A stretch of DNA of 64,000 bases. Source: Coccinella septempunctata (lineage: Eukaryota > Arthropoda > Insecta > Coleoptera > Coccinellidae). The translations under genes and the position numbers were made by a program. The stretch covers positions 35,616,001 to 35,680,000 of the forward strand of contig NC_058192.1 of NCBI RefSeq assembly GCF_907165205.1, written 5' to 3'. The notes beneath the pieces are model-generated. The model was not told where the DNA came from. It searched no databases and saw only the letters and a list, made by a program, of their open reading frames with translations. Shown one piece after another: positions 38,202 to 50,596 of the stretch; positions within the stretch are counted from its first letter, which is position 1, and the number at the start of each line of letters is the position of its first letter.

Positions 38202-40446
38202 CAGGGTGTTTCACGAGTAAACAGACAAATGAAAACCGTGAATAGAGGGCATTGAGCTGTTTTCAGAATCATCCCATATACAGGCTGTCCCAAAACTAGT
38301 GAATCAAGCGTCACACCACGATAGAGTAAACCAAATATTATATTATCGAATGACACCAACATTAGTTCAACGAAAATGTACCGTTTTTAAAATAATCAGG
38401 ATTTTACTAAAATACCTAAAGTTGCCGATTTTCGAATTATTTTTCTAAATAACAGGGCCAGTTTGTGAAAAAGGATATCGATTTTAAATTATATTGAACT
38501 AAGATTATAGTGTTATTTCCCTTAATTGAAATTATTCTGAGTAGTAAATCGGTTACCTATGTAAATGTGAATTAAAAAAATTGTATTTTCTGCATGATTT
38601 TTATTACTCAGAATAAACCCCTCTATAGGAGTGATAATATGGTAGAAAAACACTATCCTTAATCACAAATTGGCCTTGTGATTGAAAAAATAGTTCGATA
38701 ATCGGCAACTTTAGGTTAGGTTTTTTTCAGAAACGGTACATTTTCGCTCAACTAATGTTGGTGTCATTCGATAGTATTTGATCTACTCTATCGTGGTTTG
38801 ACGTTTGATTCACTAGTTTTGGGACACCCTGCATATGGTGCCTTTGGTTCTTCGGGGTTTCCTGAAATTTCTCGAATTTCCGTTCGGCTATAACTCTTGA
38901 AATTCTCGATCAAGTCGACTGAAAATTTATATTTATCCTTGAGTTGTTAATTTCATTGAAACAGAGCATTAAAAGTCGAAAAACACCAGGACCGGGCTCA
39001 GTGAGGCTTTATTTCACTTCAAACTCATAAAAACACCGTGTATGTAGTTTTTAATCATAATTTTAACTTTTTCGTTATCTGCATTATTATTGTCTAAAAA
39101 TGAATTAATTATTGGGTTGCCCCACCTGTTGATCATGTTCTAGAAATAATTGTTTTGGTCAGACGCCTTTAAGGAATATAGCACTTCATGAAAATGTATT
39201 TATAAATTCTTAATTGAATTTTTTTTTTAAGAATATTCTGTTGAATGTGTTCAACAATTGTATCATATTCGGTCTTCAAAATGGTCATTCACAATGATAA
39301 AATGTTTCAAAATTGATAATACCCAAATATAGATGGAAAAACTACGCTATCTTGAAACTAAAAATTAAAACTTGATCTTCAGAATGAATCTTTTTTTCTA
39401 TGGACAACTAGTTGTGTGAATGAAAACAAAGAAAGAAATCGCGGCGTGTCAGATCTGGAGATCTAGCAGTCCAATGTTGGGGTCCTACCCTTCTAATGAA
39501 ATGACCTGAAATACTGATAAATACTTTTGCTGTGCAAGAATATCATCAATGTTTCAAGAAAAAATTGTAATAAGACCAGACCAATCAATATATTTCCATA
39601 GATCTAATAATGACTATAACGGAATCAGTGGAGAATTCGAAACTGCCTTTATCATACTTACTCACTAAAAGACCAAATGAGATGAAAATCAATTCGGAAA
39701 ATTACTTCATGTCCACGTTGTCCATAAAAAGCGATTCATTCGGACGATATCAAGTGATAATTATTATTTTCATGATAGCGTAGTTTTTTATTGCTATTTT
39801 TGTTCATTATCAATAATAAAGCTTATTATCACTGTAAATGACTTATCTGAATAACCAAATATGCTATAAATATCAAAAACGAATGCGAGACATATATTGA
39901 GAACAAAAAAAGTCAGTTGAACATTTCCAATTCCATTTTTAGATTTCCACATTTGATTGGCGATCATATTCATCACATGAATGTGAAGTCAATATGCAGC
40001 GCAGTTTTTTCAAGAAGCATTTCACCACCAAACAATTATTCATTAAAAATAATCCACCGATAGGGCACACCAAAGCTTCATTGATTTTGAGAAAATCAAT
40101 GCAGATACCTGAAGAATTCAAAATTGTGACGAAAAACTACAAACAGGGTGTTCTTCATGAGTTTAAATTTGAATATAGCCTCAATGAGTCCGGTCCTGTG
40201 TTCGTCAACTTTTAATGTTCTGTTTTATTGAAACTTACAAGTTTAAGCGGATAATGAATTTTTAGCCGAATCCAACTAAAATATTTGGATTTATAGCCGA
40301 ACGAAAATTCAGAAAATTTGAATAAACTCGTCTGTTTATCGGAAACGGAAGAGGTACCTAAGACACACCTATGAGTTGTTTTTGAACTCAACTCAACGCC
40401 CTCTATTCACGGTTTTCGTTTGTCCGTTTACTTGTGAAACACCCTG
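38202..40446. mobile_element. TIR element, 2.2 kb, with a nested MITE
   Basis: The ends are CAGGGTGTTTCACGAGTAAA and its inverse. TIRs of about 60 bp reach into GAATAGAGGGC...TTGAG. TA precedes the left end. No transposase is recognisable inside; the 74-codon ORF at 39994-40215 has no domain. A second inverted-repeat element (38281-38831) is inserted near its left end. Confidence 0.7.
38281..38831. mobile_element. Foldback MITE nested in the 38.2-40.4 kb element
   Basis: The 551-bp element has arms of about 130 bp, from CAGGCTGTCCCAAAACTAGT to the inverse ACTAGTTTTGGGACACCCTG. The arms include AGTTGAGCGAAAATGTACCG-type sequence and its inverse. Flanks CATATA and CATATG suggest a short duplication. 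Confidence 0.75.
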
Positions 40447-40619
40447 TGTACTGAAAAATTGCAAGAGACTCCTCGAGCAATTAAGAAATACCATTAAATC
40501 AAGTTAATCAAGGAGTTTCTTTTGATCTTTTGATCAATATCCAGTTATTATTATTATTTGGGGTGATTAATTGGAAAATGCGCATAAGAATAGGCTAAAT
40601 AAACGAAACCGAAACGGTA

Positions 40620-40870
40620 CAGGGTTATATACTGAATCTCCCCATTTTTTTTATTAATCATAATTTCTACCCCACACGTTTTTTCAATATTTGATTCGAA
40701 TAGGTTTTGTTTATCCACATTGGGGTCCATAAAATAATAAAAGAAGTCTTATTTCAAGTTCGGCCTCAATAAAATTAAGGGGTAGATTTTGAGTCGAAAC
40801 AACACAAAATTTATTATTTTATGTGCAAATTGGAGAGATCTGAAGAAATGAGCCGAAAAAATGAATTACA
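40620..40870 (+). repeat. Dispersed copy of a palindrome-arm repeat
   Basis: This segment is diverged but collinear with 16730-16985 (and inverted with about 5940-6180). Shared words include ATTAATCATAA, CCACA-TTG, AAAATAATAA, GTCTTATT and GAGTCGAAACAA. It shows that parts of the arm belong to interspersed repeat families. Confidence 0.55.
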
Positions 40871-42975
40871 TAACATGAAAAATATTTTCAAATCATAAGA
40901 ATTGTTAAAAATGGTAGGCATCAAGTTAGGATAGAAGAGTCTTGTTTGTTATTTATCTGGAAAACATGTACCGACCTGTATATTTAAAACTCAGAGATTG
41001 ATATCCTCAATTTGTTCGCAATATTTATGAAACCCCCTGTATGAAGTTTTAGAAATGAGAAAGTGTGAAGGATCGATAGTTCAACAACAGGTTTCACAAA
41101 ACTTTGAGACCAAATCAACGATTTGACAGTAACTCAATTTCCAGAATTCCACTGAAACCTTTTTATTTCCGAATAGAAATAGAAACTGAGATTCATGGAT
41201 TCGGAGTATATGAATAGATCATAATTTGATGAGAGAAATATTTATTCTCCGATCACGTTTTTTGAAACCAGATTAATCGAACCAACCCTAAAAAGCCAGT
41301 ATTTTCGCTGAAATATCAATAATAGTTGAAAGATCCGAGACCTTCTAAAATCGATATTTCACATCGTAATATTGACATCTCCGTGGCCGTGATGGCCTAG
41401 TTGCTCAATTCTATTCTAACAGCAGTGATTCTTCAATATTTTTCTTAGTAACGATCGGGAGCGCCGAGGGCCTCATACCAGGGAAATATGGGAGCTGCAA
41501 ACAGACGACTTTTTTCGAACGAAAATGGAACTCAACACAACAATGGAACCATATTCCGAAATGAATTTTATTCAATAAAACCGTTTGTGAGATAGAATTA
41601 AAACTATAATTTTTTATGGTTTTTCAACAGCTTGTATCTTTTAAACCGAGCCGATTCGGAAAGAATAGTAAAGGAAAAAGTTTTTCTTCTGACATTAAGA
41701 ATCTACTGTTGAAATATTTTTACGAGTCAAAGACTTGCCCTGTATAGTTATGTGTTAACACAATTGTCTCATATTATTTCTGTTGATTCGTGAAATTTTA
41801 TTCACAATGGCAACTTCTAAAATATGTCCAACGCGATTAATGTCTAATCACTGAATCTGTTCATGTTCATGCGTTAACTGTCATAAGTCATATCCTAAAA
41901 AGCAAAATTTTATACTAATGCATTTCATTGTTTTTATCTGAATGATTTTTCTCGAAAACTTTCACGTTTCATATTCGATCATAAGATATCTCAGTCATGT
42001 TAATGTGAATACATTCAATTTTTCGAATTTTGTCGGATATCAAAAATTCATAAGAGAATAAGACCTTATATGGGACAACTTTGAGTGGTATCACGTGGCA
42101 CGTACCTACTGAAGCCTAATTAAGGTTCTTTCTAAAAAGCGAAAGAATTAATTATTCCAAATGAGGATAAATGAGTCCAGCCCTGGAATATTGAAATAAT
42201 TCATATCTCGAAATGTATCAATAATAACCTCCCAAGTTTTTTAAAATTCCGTCGATAAGTTTGTCTTGAATAATGTAAATGATGTTCCCAGTATTTCCAT
42301 GGATTCAGAGGCAGTTCTACGAGTGATTTAAGGGAGGGCGGAATATGCTTAGAATAAAGAATCAAATCATAAGTATTCTATGTTCTGATGGAATAAGTGA
42401 TTGAAGGGGGGGGCTTTGAAATTCTGTAGGGTATTTGTTGTATTTCTATGTAAATGTAACTTAAAGGGGGGGACATATACCCGCCTATAGTCTCTTCTCT
42501 ACTCGCATATTGAACTGATGAGGCCGATACTAATGAAAATCCATAATTGAACTATAAACTAAATTACATGATTTTCACTATGTTGAGTTTTCAAACACTA
42601 AAGTGTTAGTGGTTAAAAACTCAACTAGGCTACGCATTCCAATAAAATTAATAAAAGTGAGTGTATATGACGTTATTTCTCTCGTTAACATTAAGGTAAA
42701 CATACTGCGCCCACTTCCACTTTCTAATGGCGAAAACAGACGTAGGCACCGAAAAAAATACACTACACCCGTAAAACTGTGCGCTCCTTGTTTGTTTCCG
42801 GTACCCCGAAAATGTGTACTTAGGCCATAAAAATGCCGTCCAAACACTCAATCCACAAGGTCTTTCTGATGTCGAATGTGTTGTACCAATGGTGGCTACC
42901 CTCCATAGTTGTACCTATGTCTGTTCTTGCCATTAAAGAGAGTTGAAGTGCTGCCACTTCTTCAGGCAGACTAAT
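40871..42975. other. Repeat-rich stretch without genes
   Basis: Bases 41085-41270 resemble the 55481-55737 MITE (TTTCACAAAACTTTGA, ATCAACGATTTGACAGT). A SINE-like copy occupies about 41250-41590. Bases 41570-41743 match the right end of the 48166-48812 element. G-runs of 7-8 occur at 42411 and 42464. No coding evidence. Confidence 0.5.
41250..41590 (+). repeat. SINE-like dispersed repeat, copy 2
   Basis: Partner of 36215-36640. It has GAAATATCAATAATAGTT, GATATTTCAC, GTGGCCGTGATGGCCTAGTT (an A-box-like start), GCCGAGGGCC and TTTTCGAACGAAAATGG in the same order. Confidence 0.5.
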
Positions 42976-43056
42976 CGAACTCACGACTTGTCGATTACCG
43001 ATCAAGCTCTTTTGACGGGTAATCAAGAGGTCGTGGGTTCAATTCCCGCCCGTCCA
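42976..43056. other. Two head-to-head tRNA-like halves (SINE-derived)
   Basis: The plus strand shows TTGACGGGTAATCAAGAGGT followed by CGTGGGTTCAATTCCCGCC, a good T-arm with a B box. Just upstream, the minus strand shows the related GATCGGTAATCGACAAG and CGTGAGTTCGATT. Both look like anticodon-arm-to-T-arm halves facing away from each other. Neither has a complete acceptor stem, so this is not called as a tRNA gene. Confidence 0.5.
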
Positions 43057-43429
43057 GAAACTTTTTTGTTTTCAGTAATTTGTCTGCACTCCATTAAATT
43101 GTCCTCGTATTTCCCTCACAGACATTAATTCCCTCATTGAATGAATGGAATTTCCATATCAACGTCAATAATATATTTACGGTTGAAGGGGGTGAAAAAT
43201 TGGGGTGAAACGGGAGATGAAAAGCAAGAAAACTACATTACAATTTCTCAGTTATAATTTTGCTTCAACTGATAGTTTTTCAAAATCTTAAAATATATAA
43301 CCTACCCACATTCTCAGCCAAATGTCAACGCAGGGAAAAATCACCATGGAAATCTTCAAATACCACCGTGATCTGATCACATAATTCATTCCTTACAACT
43401 GTGTGCACAATTACTATACTTCATACATT

Positions 43430-43663
<234 letters not shown>

Positions 43664-44828
43664 AATATTTTCTATACCTATGTATTATGCAGGTTTCCAC
43701 ATCACCATGGGGTACTGCACTCGGTGCGTTAGTTTTTCGTAGTGAAGTTTCGCCAAAATTTCTGTTTCAATAATCTCTGAAGATAATCCGGAAAATGAAA
43801 AATGATTGAGAAAGAACTATTTAAGCCCTGCATACCACTTGAAAAATAAACATAATTTCGGAACAAATATGAAAATGAGAACCGAAAATATATATAACAT
43901 ATAAAAATACTCTAAAAATGCTTATCCATAAAATAAAATTGGAAAAACAATCAAAAGTGCATTCTAACGAAATTGAGAATTGCGAGAAATTAACATCACC
44001 TCGAGCGCAAACGATAGAATCGAGATATCTCGAACGATCATTCTTCGAGTTACCGAAGAGAAGCATTCTAGGGTCGGCAGGGTCGCTGCCTGCCGGACCT
44101 ACATGTCCTACACCGTGCGAAGTATTGAGCCAACAATATCAACTTTCATCATAGTTTTGGTCTTTATTCTTTGAAAAGTTCTTAAAAAATTGTCGGAATT
44201 TCATTAGTATTATATATTCAGCACTCACGTTTATGAAAATTAACAAATACGATAAAAATTCGTTTTAAATAACAGCGATCTCTTGTAATTTGTTATGTGA
44301 AACTGAAATCGGATATTGGCGGAGAAAACATTAAATAAGAGGCTTATCTAATTTCAATTGTTATCCGAATGAAATTCCAACAAAAATTATTCAAGTTAGA
44401 AGCAATTTGACTCATTGATATTAGCGCTCCTTCGATATGTTTACAATCTAGATTCGGCATGCCGTACCTGAATGAACAGAACGAACAGTCGGTCACTCGG
44501 TCGCTAGAGAAGGCATCTGCGGCGCTGTCTTCATAGCTCGATTGGAGATGAGCGTATTTTGTCTACGAACCGAGTAGAAGTGGGATATAAATTGAAACAG
44601 CGTATTTCAAAAAAGTTCCATATTCCATTGATATCAGATATCGTATACCTAATATTTTTATAAAATTTATTGAGAGCTATGTTATGTTTGGAGAATTTCT
44701 AATACATTATTATTTTACACAAGTGAGAATTCACATTTTTGCTGCTCGCGAAATTTTGGGTCGGCACTGCCGACCCTGCCGTCCCTGACGGGCCGCCACA
44801 GCCACACAATTATTCCTCCAAGAGGTCT
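43664..44828. other. Non-coding interval
   Basis: GGGTCGGCAGGGTCGCTGCC at about 44071 and GGTCGGCACTGCCGACCC at about 44760 are short related palindromic words, possibly the ends of a small element. I see no gene. Confidence 0.4.
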
Positions 44829-45085
44829 TCGGGCCAGGTTCTAAGCCGTCCAACACAAGAATACTTGAGTCATTCCAGTCGAAAACACTGCGTATGATAG
44901 CAGGAGCACCATGGTATGTCACAAACCAAAGTCTACAAAATGATCTGGGAATAAAATATATAAAAGAAACAATAAAGCCAAGAATCAACAAATACAAGGA
45001 CCGAACCACAAATCACGAAAATATTATGATAAGCAATCTTTTCACCGAACCCCTCATGGAGAAGAGATTGAAACCTATGCAATGA
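44829..45085 (+). pseudogene. Jockey-type LINE C-terminal fragment
   Basis: The frame reads SNTRILESFQSKTLR, MIAGAPWYVTNQSL, and NDLGIKYIKETIK to a stop at 45083-45085. This is the thumb/C-terminal signature of jockey elements (FQSK-LR-I-NAPWYV-N). Everything upstream is missing, as expected for a 5'-truncated insertion. No poly(A) is obvious after the stop. It resembles the C-terminus of the element at 61946-64000, but the two differ. Confidence 0.72.
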
Positions 45086-45189
45086 GTGCAAAACCATAAA
45101 ACATATTTTTCGCAACCAAAAATCTTGGGTTAAAATTCAACTTCCCAACTTAGCGCGCAATATTAATCACTACTTAATCAATGAATTTT

Positions 45190-45900
45190 TAGAGGAGCTT
45201 CCAGGACTCTGGACAAATAAAAATTGGAACTTTCTACCTTTTCTGCGACTGCTATTTGTATGACGCTGCCGATGAAGAACTTTTCGACACCAGACTTTAC
45301 CCGCACAAATCGGCGAATTCTTTACACTTAACCGAACTTCCCGCACTTTTCCGTCGCAAACGTTTTACGCTTTAAAATTCCCTATCCAAAATTACAACAC
45401 AATTCTATATGTGGTCTTACTACAAATCAAAATAAACGAACACTCCTCGACTACTACTTTACTGATTCCCGATAAAACTGACTTTAGCTCCAAATTATTT
45501 CCGTTCTCTTTAACTACCTAATTCCCGATATTCCGTTCCTACTTCAACAAAACCAACAAAAACAAAGGACTGGACTTTTCTTTATACTCAACTTTTCCAA
45601 ACATTTATGAACCGACCGAGTCTCCGATTCTATTCCGTGATCTACCTATACTTTTCTCTTACTTCGTGAAAACCTATTTATTCTAAGTCCCTTTTCTCTT
45701 TCTTTAATGACTGACTCTACAAAGACTTATAATTCCTCTACTTATCCGTACCGACTCGAAGGGGTATATCTTTCGATATTTTACAAATCACGTCGCCGGA
45801 CCGACTTGAAGGGGTATTCTTTTTTGATCACTTTCCTCGGACCGACTGACTAACTTTTTTCCGAGGTACTTTTTCTCCGGTCTTTCTCTCCCACGCTATG
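45190..45900. other. Strongly strand-asymmetric, G-poor segment
   Basis: Counting 45241-45720 by hand gives about 50 G against 131 C on the plus strand, unlike its neighbours. CCGA/CCCG words recur (ATTCCCGATA, CCGACC). Two direct repeats ACCGACTYGAAGGGGTAT occur at about 45749 and 45799. No long ORF exists on either strand. An eroded retroelement or tandem-repeat-derived sequence is possible. Confidence 0.5.
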
Positions 45901-46269
45901 GGTGGTACCAAAACGTCCCAAAATCGAAATCATTGGACGATCATTCTTGCTGAGTTGAAAAATCAGCGTTCCCAAGCTCGGTGATTTCAATGAAATTTCG
46001 GCTACTTCGAATTCTGAGAACTGTTTTCCTCTCAGGCTCTCCAGACTAATAAATCTTTCTTAATCTACATGACTAACCATTTTCGCTTGTACCGAAGTCC
46101 CTATCACCGGATATTGGAATCAATTACATAGGCCGCCGATCTCCGGTTGCTCTCTGAAAACGTAGGGTATCAATATCTGCCGATTTTCTGACTGAGTGAC
46201 ACTAACTCTTTCAACTCTTATCGAACTGGTTATTATTTAAATTCCCGCGACTCGATACCGCCTGATCTC

Positions 46270-46932
46270 AAGCGCCTCAAAGTGTCATATTTCCAACTAA
46301 AAATCGCCCCTGCAGCACGGCTGCAACAATGTATGAAGGTTCCAGCGATACCTCGTTTCAATTATCCAAAATTAATTCGAATTCTCTTATTCCGATTTAT
46401 TACAAAGTGCAGCTTGCTGTACAGTTCGAGCACAGTGACTATTGTATATAAAATACAGCTTACTGTACAGGAACTACTGCATATAAAGTCAGCTTACTGT
46501 ACAGTTTGAGCACAGTGACTACTGTATATAAAATACAGCTTGCTGTACAGTTTTTGCACAGTGACCAAACTGCATATAAAATACAGCTAGTTGTACAGTT
46601 TTTGCACTTAACTGCTGCATTTGAAGTGTAGCTAGCTGTGCAGTTTTTGCAAAGTGCATACTGCATTTAAAGCACAAATTGCTGTACAGTTTTAGCACCT
46701 AACTGCTGCATTTGAAGTGCAGCTTGCTGTACAGTGATTGCAATACCATCGCTGTTTTTAAAGTGCAGATGTGGCTGTATATCAACTGCAGTTTGTACTG
46801 TACATTAACTGCACAGTCCACCGGGACATATACGGTCCTTTTTGGTGCAGTTACTGCATTACCGTAACTGCAGTCAAGTGAAGCAACGATGTGCAGTTTT
46901 TGTACAGTGACTGGATTTCTGTGTTTGCTGGG
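46270..46932. repeat. 46-bp minisatellite and its flanks
   Basis: Units built on CAGCTTGCTGTACAGTTTTT and GCACAGTGACTACTGCATAT repeat about eight times from 46400 to 46770. CTGTACAG-equivalent boxes lie at 46417, 46463, 46497, 46543, 46591, 46636, 46682 and 46727. The usual step is 45-48 bp, with one step of 34. The flank to 46932 has more CTGCAGT/ACTGCAC words and ends ...GTGTTTGCTGGG, which may be the TIR end of a host element. Confidence 0.85.
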
Positions 46933-47827
46933 ATAGGAATCACCGACTAACGAATAATTATTTCTTTTATATATCGAGATCGATATCCTTTAAAAGACAG
47001 TAAAAGACTTTCGTGTGATTATTAAAGAAGAAAATTTATTCAATTATCGTTTTTCTATTTATGAAAGAAACTTTTAAGAGTCGGTAATATAAATAAAATA
47101 CGATAGCTATCTATAATTATGATTTTTACAGAAGTAAGATGATAGGTACTTCTGTCAACGGTAGTGTTCGAATTGTGAACCATCGTAAGAGTGCGTACTG
47201 AAGCGCATGGTGGCCTCTTAGAGCATCTTTAGTGAAATTTAATTCAATGAAACGATACTCATTTTAAAATTGTTGATATGCAATAAAGCTATGATTCATT
47301 AGAAAGTGTAGACTATAGAGCATGTATTAGAACTCATTTTTTCGTATTTAATGCTGGAAATAGAGTGAGTTATACCATTTCAGAATCTCGGTGAAATAGG
47401 CAGGTTTCCTCTTGCTTTGGTACTCAGGTAACCATATTATTTTTTACACCACGCTGGGTTGAACTTGGGACAAAAAATAAGCAAAACAGAAAATTTGAGT
47501 TAGATCTTTTTTTCATGAAAAAATATTCATGCGCCCCAAAAATAATAATTTACATTCGATAGCGCATCTATCCAGGAATACTATCCAAAAAACAGTTTGA
47601 ACAAATTCCTCCATTTGGAGTCTTGCCTGCAAAACGGTGGCGAAGGGTGTGATTTTCTTGAATTTTCGAAAATCTCCAATATCTCGAAAACCAAGGGACT
47701 TTTACTAAACATAAAATATATTTTTCTGAACCGCCCTAAGGACCTCTACCCGAAGGCACCATATTATTCATTCATTACGCCATACCCTGTATAAATGAGT
47801 AAAATAAAATAATCTTTTTGTAAATTC
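46933..47827. other. Non-coding interval
   Basis: No gene is recognised. ATACCCTGTATAA at 47781 looks like a transposon end adjoining the psq-type ORF that follows. Confidence 0.45.
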
Positions 47828-48058
47828 TCATCTTCTTCTGTTAAACTGTCTGTCCCCTTTTTTCTTGACATGAACTTTCTTCTGCCGTGCTTGGACTGTT
47901 TTGGAAATACTATATCCTATAGAGGCTTGCCGAAACGTCAACTGGGGGTTTCTTATAGCAACAACTACTAGACGTAATATTTCTGGATCACAAGACTTAT
48001 GTCTCTTTGTTGCTTTAGAAACATAGTTTCGAGGCATATTCGGGCTTTGTGTTCCCAT
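47828..48058 (-). pseudogene. psq-type helix-turn-helix ORF, transposase N-terminus
   Basis: The minus-strand ORF of 76 codons starts MGTQSPNMPRN. Its MPRNY start followed by ILRLVVVAIRNPQLTFRQAS and GYSISKTV fits a Pipsqueak-type HTH, the DNA-binding N-terminus of pogo/Tigger- and jerky-like transposases. The frame slips after KVHVKKKG at a run of A and G. In the neighbouring frame it continues TDSLTEEDENL down to about 47760, which is what the family usually shows next. The slip makes it a pseudogene or one side of a sequencing indel. No DDE catalytic domain follows. Confidence 0.62.
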
Positions 48059-48165
48059 TCACCCTATCAAACTGTTCCTATTCACCTGCCGCTCACCTAA
48101 AAACGACCCCATAAAAAATATTGTGAGTAGAATTTGAGAGACTTTTAGAAAGGCGAGTAAATATA

Positions 48166-48812
48166 CAGAGCTCCTAAAAATATTCTAACAGTAGATTCTT
48201 GAGGTCAAAAGAAACACTTATTATATCCCTTACCATTTTATCAAATTAAAAGATATAACCATTTAAGGTTTTCATAATGAGCTATGCCACCACTAGAGAA
48301 ACAAAATTCCCTTAAGAATTAAAAGCTAAATCTGAGAACCTACACATTTGTGCATCTTTTAAACAAAGTTGAATTCTACCAAAGTACCCAATTTTCCGAT
48401 TATCACAGATATTTTTTATTTTCAACATCAAGTAACTCGAAAACACCATATTATACGAGAAAATATGAAGAGTACTTTTATTTTACAAAACGTCCAAATA
48501 ATCATTATATTAGGGTTCAACTTAGTTTCAAGATTTGGTTTCTTTGAATTTTTGGTATTTTTATGGTACATAATGAAAAAACTGACATCTTGTGTTCGAA
48601 AAAAATTAATCGAATAAATGAAAAACTATAATATGTTTGAAATTCATTTCATTAGATAAATCCGTTCGAGAGATAGAACTAAAAATAACATTTTTTATGG
48701 TTTTTCGACAGCCTGTATCTTTTAAGCCGAGCCGACTCGGAAAAATGGTATAGAAAAAGTGTTTTTTCTGACCTTGAGAATCTACTGTTAAAATTATTAC
48801 AGACTCACCCTG
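48166..48812. mobile_element. Inverted-repeat element
   Basis: CAGAG...TATTCTAACAGTAG at the left is inverted as CTACTGTTAAAAT...CACCCTG at the right. The stem continues through AAAAGATAYA and a TTTTTATGG-type inner block, with a deletion in the left arm. A partial copy of the right end lies at 41570-41743 in direct orientation. It is non-coding. Confidence 0.65.
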
Positions 48813-48880
48813 TATGATCAGTGCTTTTTACTTACAGTTTAGTGACTTTTTTGACCAACACATTCAGAGGTACATAATAG

Positions 48881-49014
48881 GCTTGTTCGTAGAGTGGTTT
48901 GCAACGGTTGTGAACTGTACAGAACAAGCGCCAATGGATTTTCGTTACCCTAAAATGGAATAGCGCTTGCTCTGTTCAGTTTACAACCGTTGCATACCAC
49001 TCTACGAACAAAGC
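48881..49014. mobile_element. 134-bp hairpin MITE
   Basis: GGCTTGTTCGTAGAGTGGTT and its inverse bound it. Arms of about 52 bp run to AACAAGCGC / GCGCTTGCT. The flanks are AT-rich (ATAATA, TAATTA). Confidence 0.8.
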
Positions 49015-49877
49015 TAATTAGTAGGTTTTTAAAACAAATTTTAAGGTTATGAAGTATTCTCATTCAATAATTTCCGATAACGACATATTGTAGACAGGTC
49101 TTAACTTTCAAAATTTTTTCTCTATTCATGTCATTTAAGAGATAACAGGAACACAAATACTACCATACTACCTTCGGATTCTCTCCATAATGCCCTATCC
49201 AGTGTGTTGCACAATCGCTCAGATATCCCCTTCAATTAGTTACCAAAAAGGAAGATTTGAACTCCAGTATGTCAATTTAAAGAATTACACCATAAATAAA
49301 ACATATTTTCGGTCACCCTAGTGTTCACAAATAAAATATGTGTTTTTTATTATTTGTTCTGATGCTTTATTGATATAGCTATCAACAGAAGGTTTGTCCA
49401 CTTCCGGATCATGAATTTCAATCAAATACAATCACAAGTTCACCAAAAATGGCGTTACAACATCTTCAAAATATTCAACATAGCAGGCACAGTGAAAATA
49501 CGTAAGACTCAGGAATTCTGATTGGCATATTGCTACTACAAGTACTATTATATTATTAATAAGTAATATTTATGGTTTCTGAACTCATGGTGGGTTCAAG
49601 TAGAGTTCCTAAGAACCTCAGAAAGAAAAATATCCAATCGGCAGACGGCGTTCACGTGAACGCTATCTGCCAATGAGAGTATTACTTTTTTTGGTCTTAG
49701 TTCTTCTTTTACGTAAACCCACCATTTATCTTCAAATCAAAACAGTTCATTATTATAAAAAATATGAATTAATGAAATCCCATTTGTAATACCATCTTTT
49801 ATGAATTAATTATAAATTTTTCAATAAAAGGTTTGCTTCTATGGAAATTGGATGAAAATCTCGACTTCGATGGATAC
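49015..49877. other. Non-coding interval
   Basis: Nothing recognisable beyond AT-rich DNA. Bases ~49640-49675 contain a small palindrome (GCAGACGGCGTTCACGTGAA then CGCTATCTGC). Confidence 0.45.
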
Positions 49878-50164
49878 CAGGTTGAAGTCAATCAATAGGA
49901 CTTATTGAGTGTAATTCTTTATTGAAATCTTCCTAGTTTTCGCACCTATCATGTACTTCTTCAGGGACCAAAATTAGTAGCGAAATGAAAGATACTCAGA
50001 TTCTAAGTATCTTCAGTTTGAAATTAAATTCAGATAGACTTAGGTTCTGAGTATCTTTCACTTTGCTATTAATTTTTAGTCCCTGGAGAAGTAAATGAGG
50101 ATGTACGAAAGTTAGGAAGTTTTCAATAAACACTTAATAAGTTCTATTGATTGATTTCAACCTG
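49878..50164. mobile_element. 287-bp foldback MITE
   Basis: The arms are CAGGTTGAAGTCAATCAATA with its inverse TATTGATTGATTTCAACCTG. The stem extends over about 130 bp, including GGGACCAAAATTAGTAGC and its mirror. It is almost a single perfect hairpin. Confidence 0.8.
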
Positions 50165-50340
50165 AGAATCTACTTTATGGTTCGTTTTTACTTTCTCAAA
50201 TTGTCATTAGGATTGAAGGAACAATAACCAACGATGAAATATTCCAAAGTGATGTAAAGTTTTTGTTGATGTGATGTGAAGTTAAAACAGGTTTTTTTCA
50301 ATAACTATGATATATGTGAACATTTCATTGGTCATCATAT

Positions 50341-50596
50341 GAGGGGTTCAGAACTGCAGTGAACCAAGTCCATTCAGCCTAGTTTTGAAATGAATGGCTT
50401 AGAAGTTGTTTATCTCCAATTAATTCAAAAGTGACTTCTTTATTTATTATTATTCTTATGTAAGCATATGCTTACATTCTAATCTTTTAAAATCTAAAGA
50501 AGTCACTTTTGAATTAATTGGTGATAAACAACTTCTAAGCCATTCATCTCAAAACTAGGCTGAATGGACTTGGTTCACTTCAGCTCTGAACCCCTC
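50341..50596. mobile_element. 256-bp foldback MITE
   Basis: GAGGGGTTCAGAACTGCAGT is inverted as ACTTCAGCTCTGAACCCCTC. The arms are about 110 bp and ATAT flanks both sides. The loop includes GTAAGCATATGCTTAC, itself palindromic. Confidence 0.8.

Noticed and set aside
42976..43056. Functional tRNA gene
   Set aside because: A good T-arm is present, but no matching 5' acceptor strand or D-arm exists and position 33 of the presumed loop is not T.
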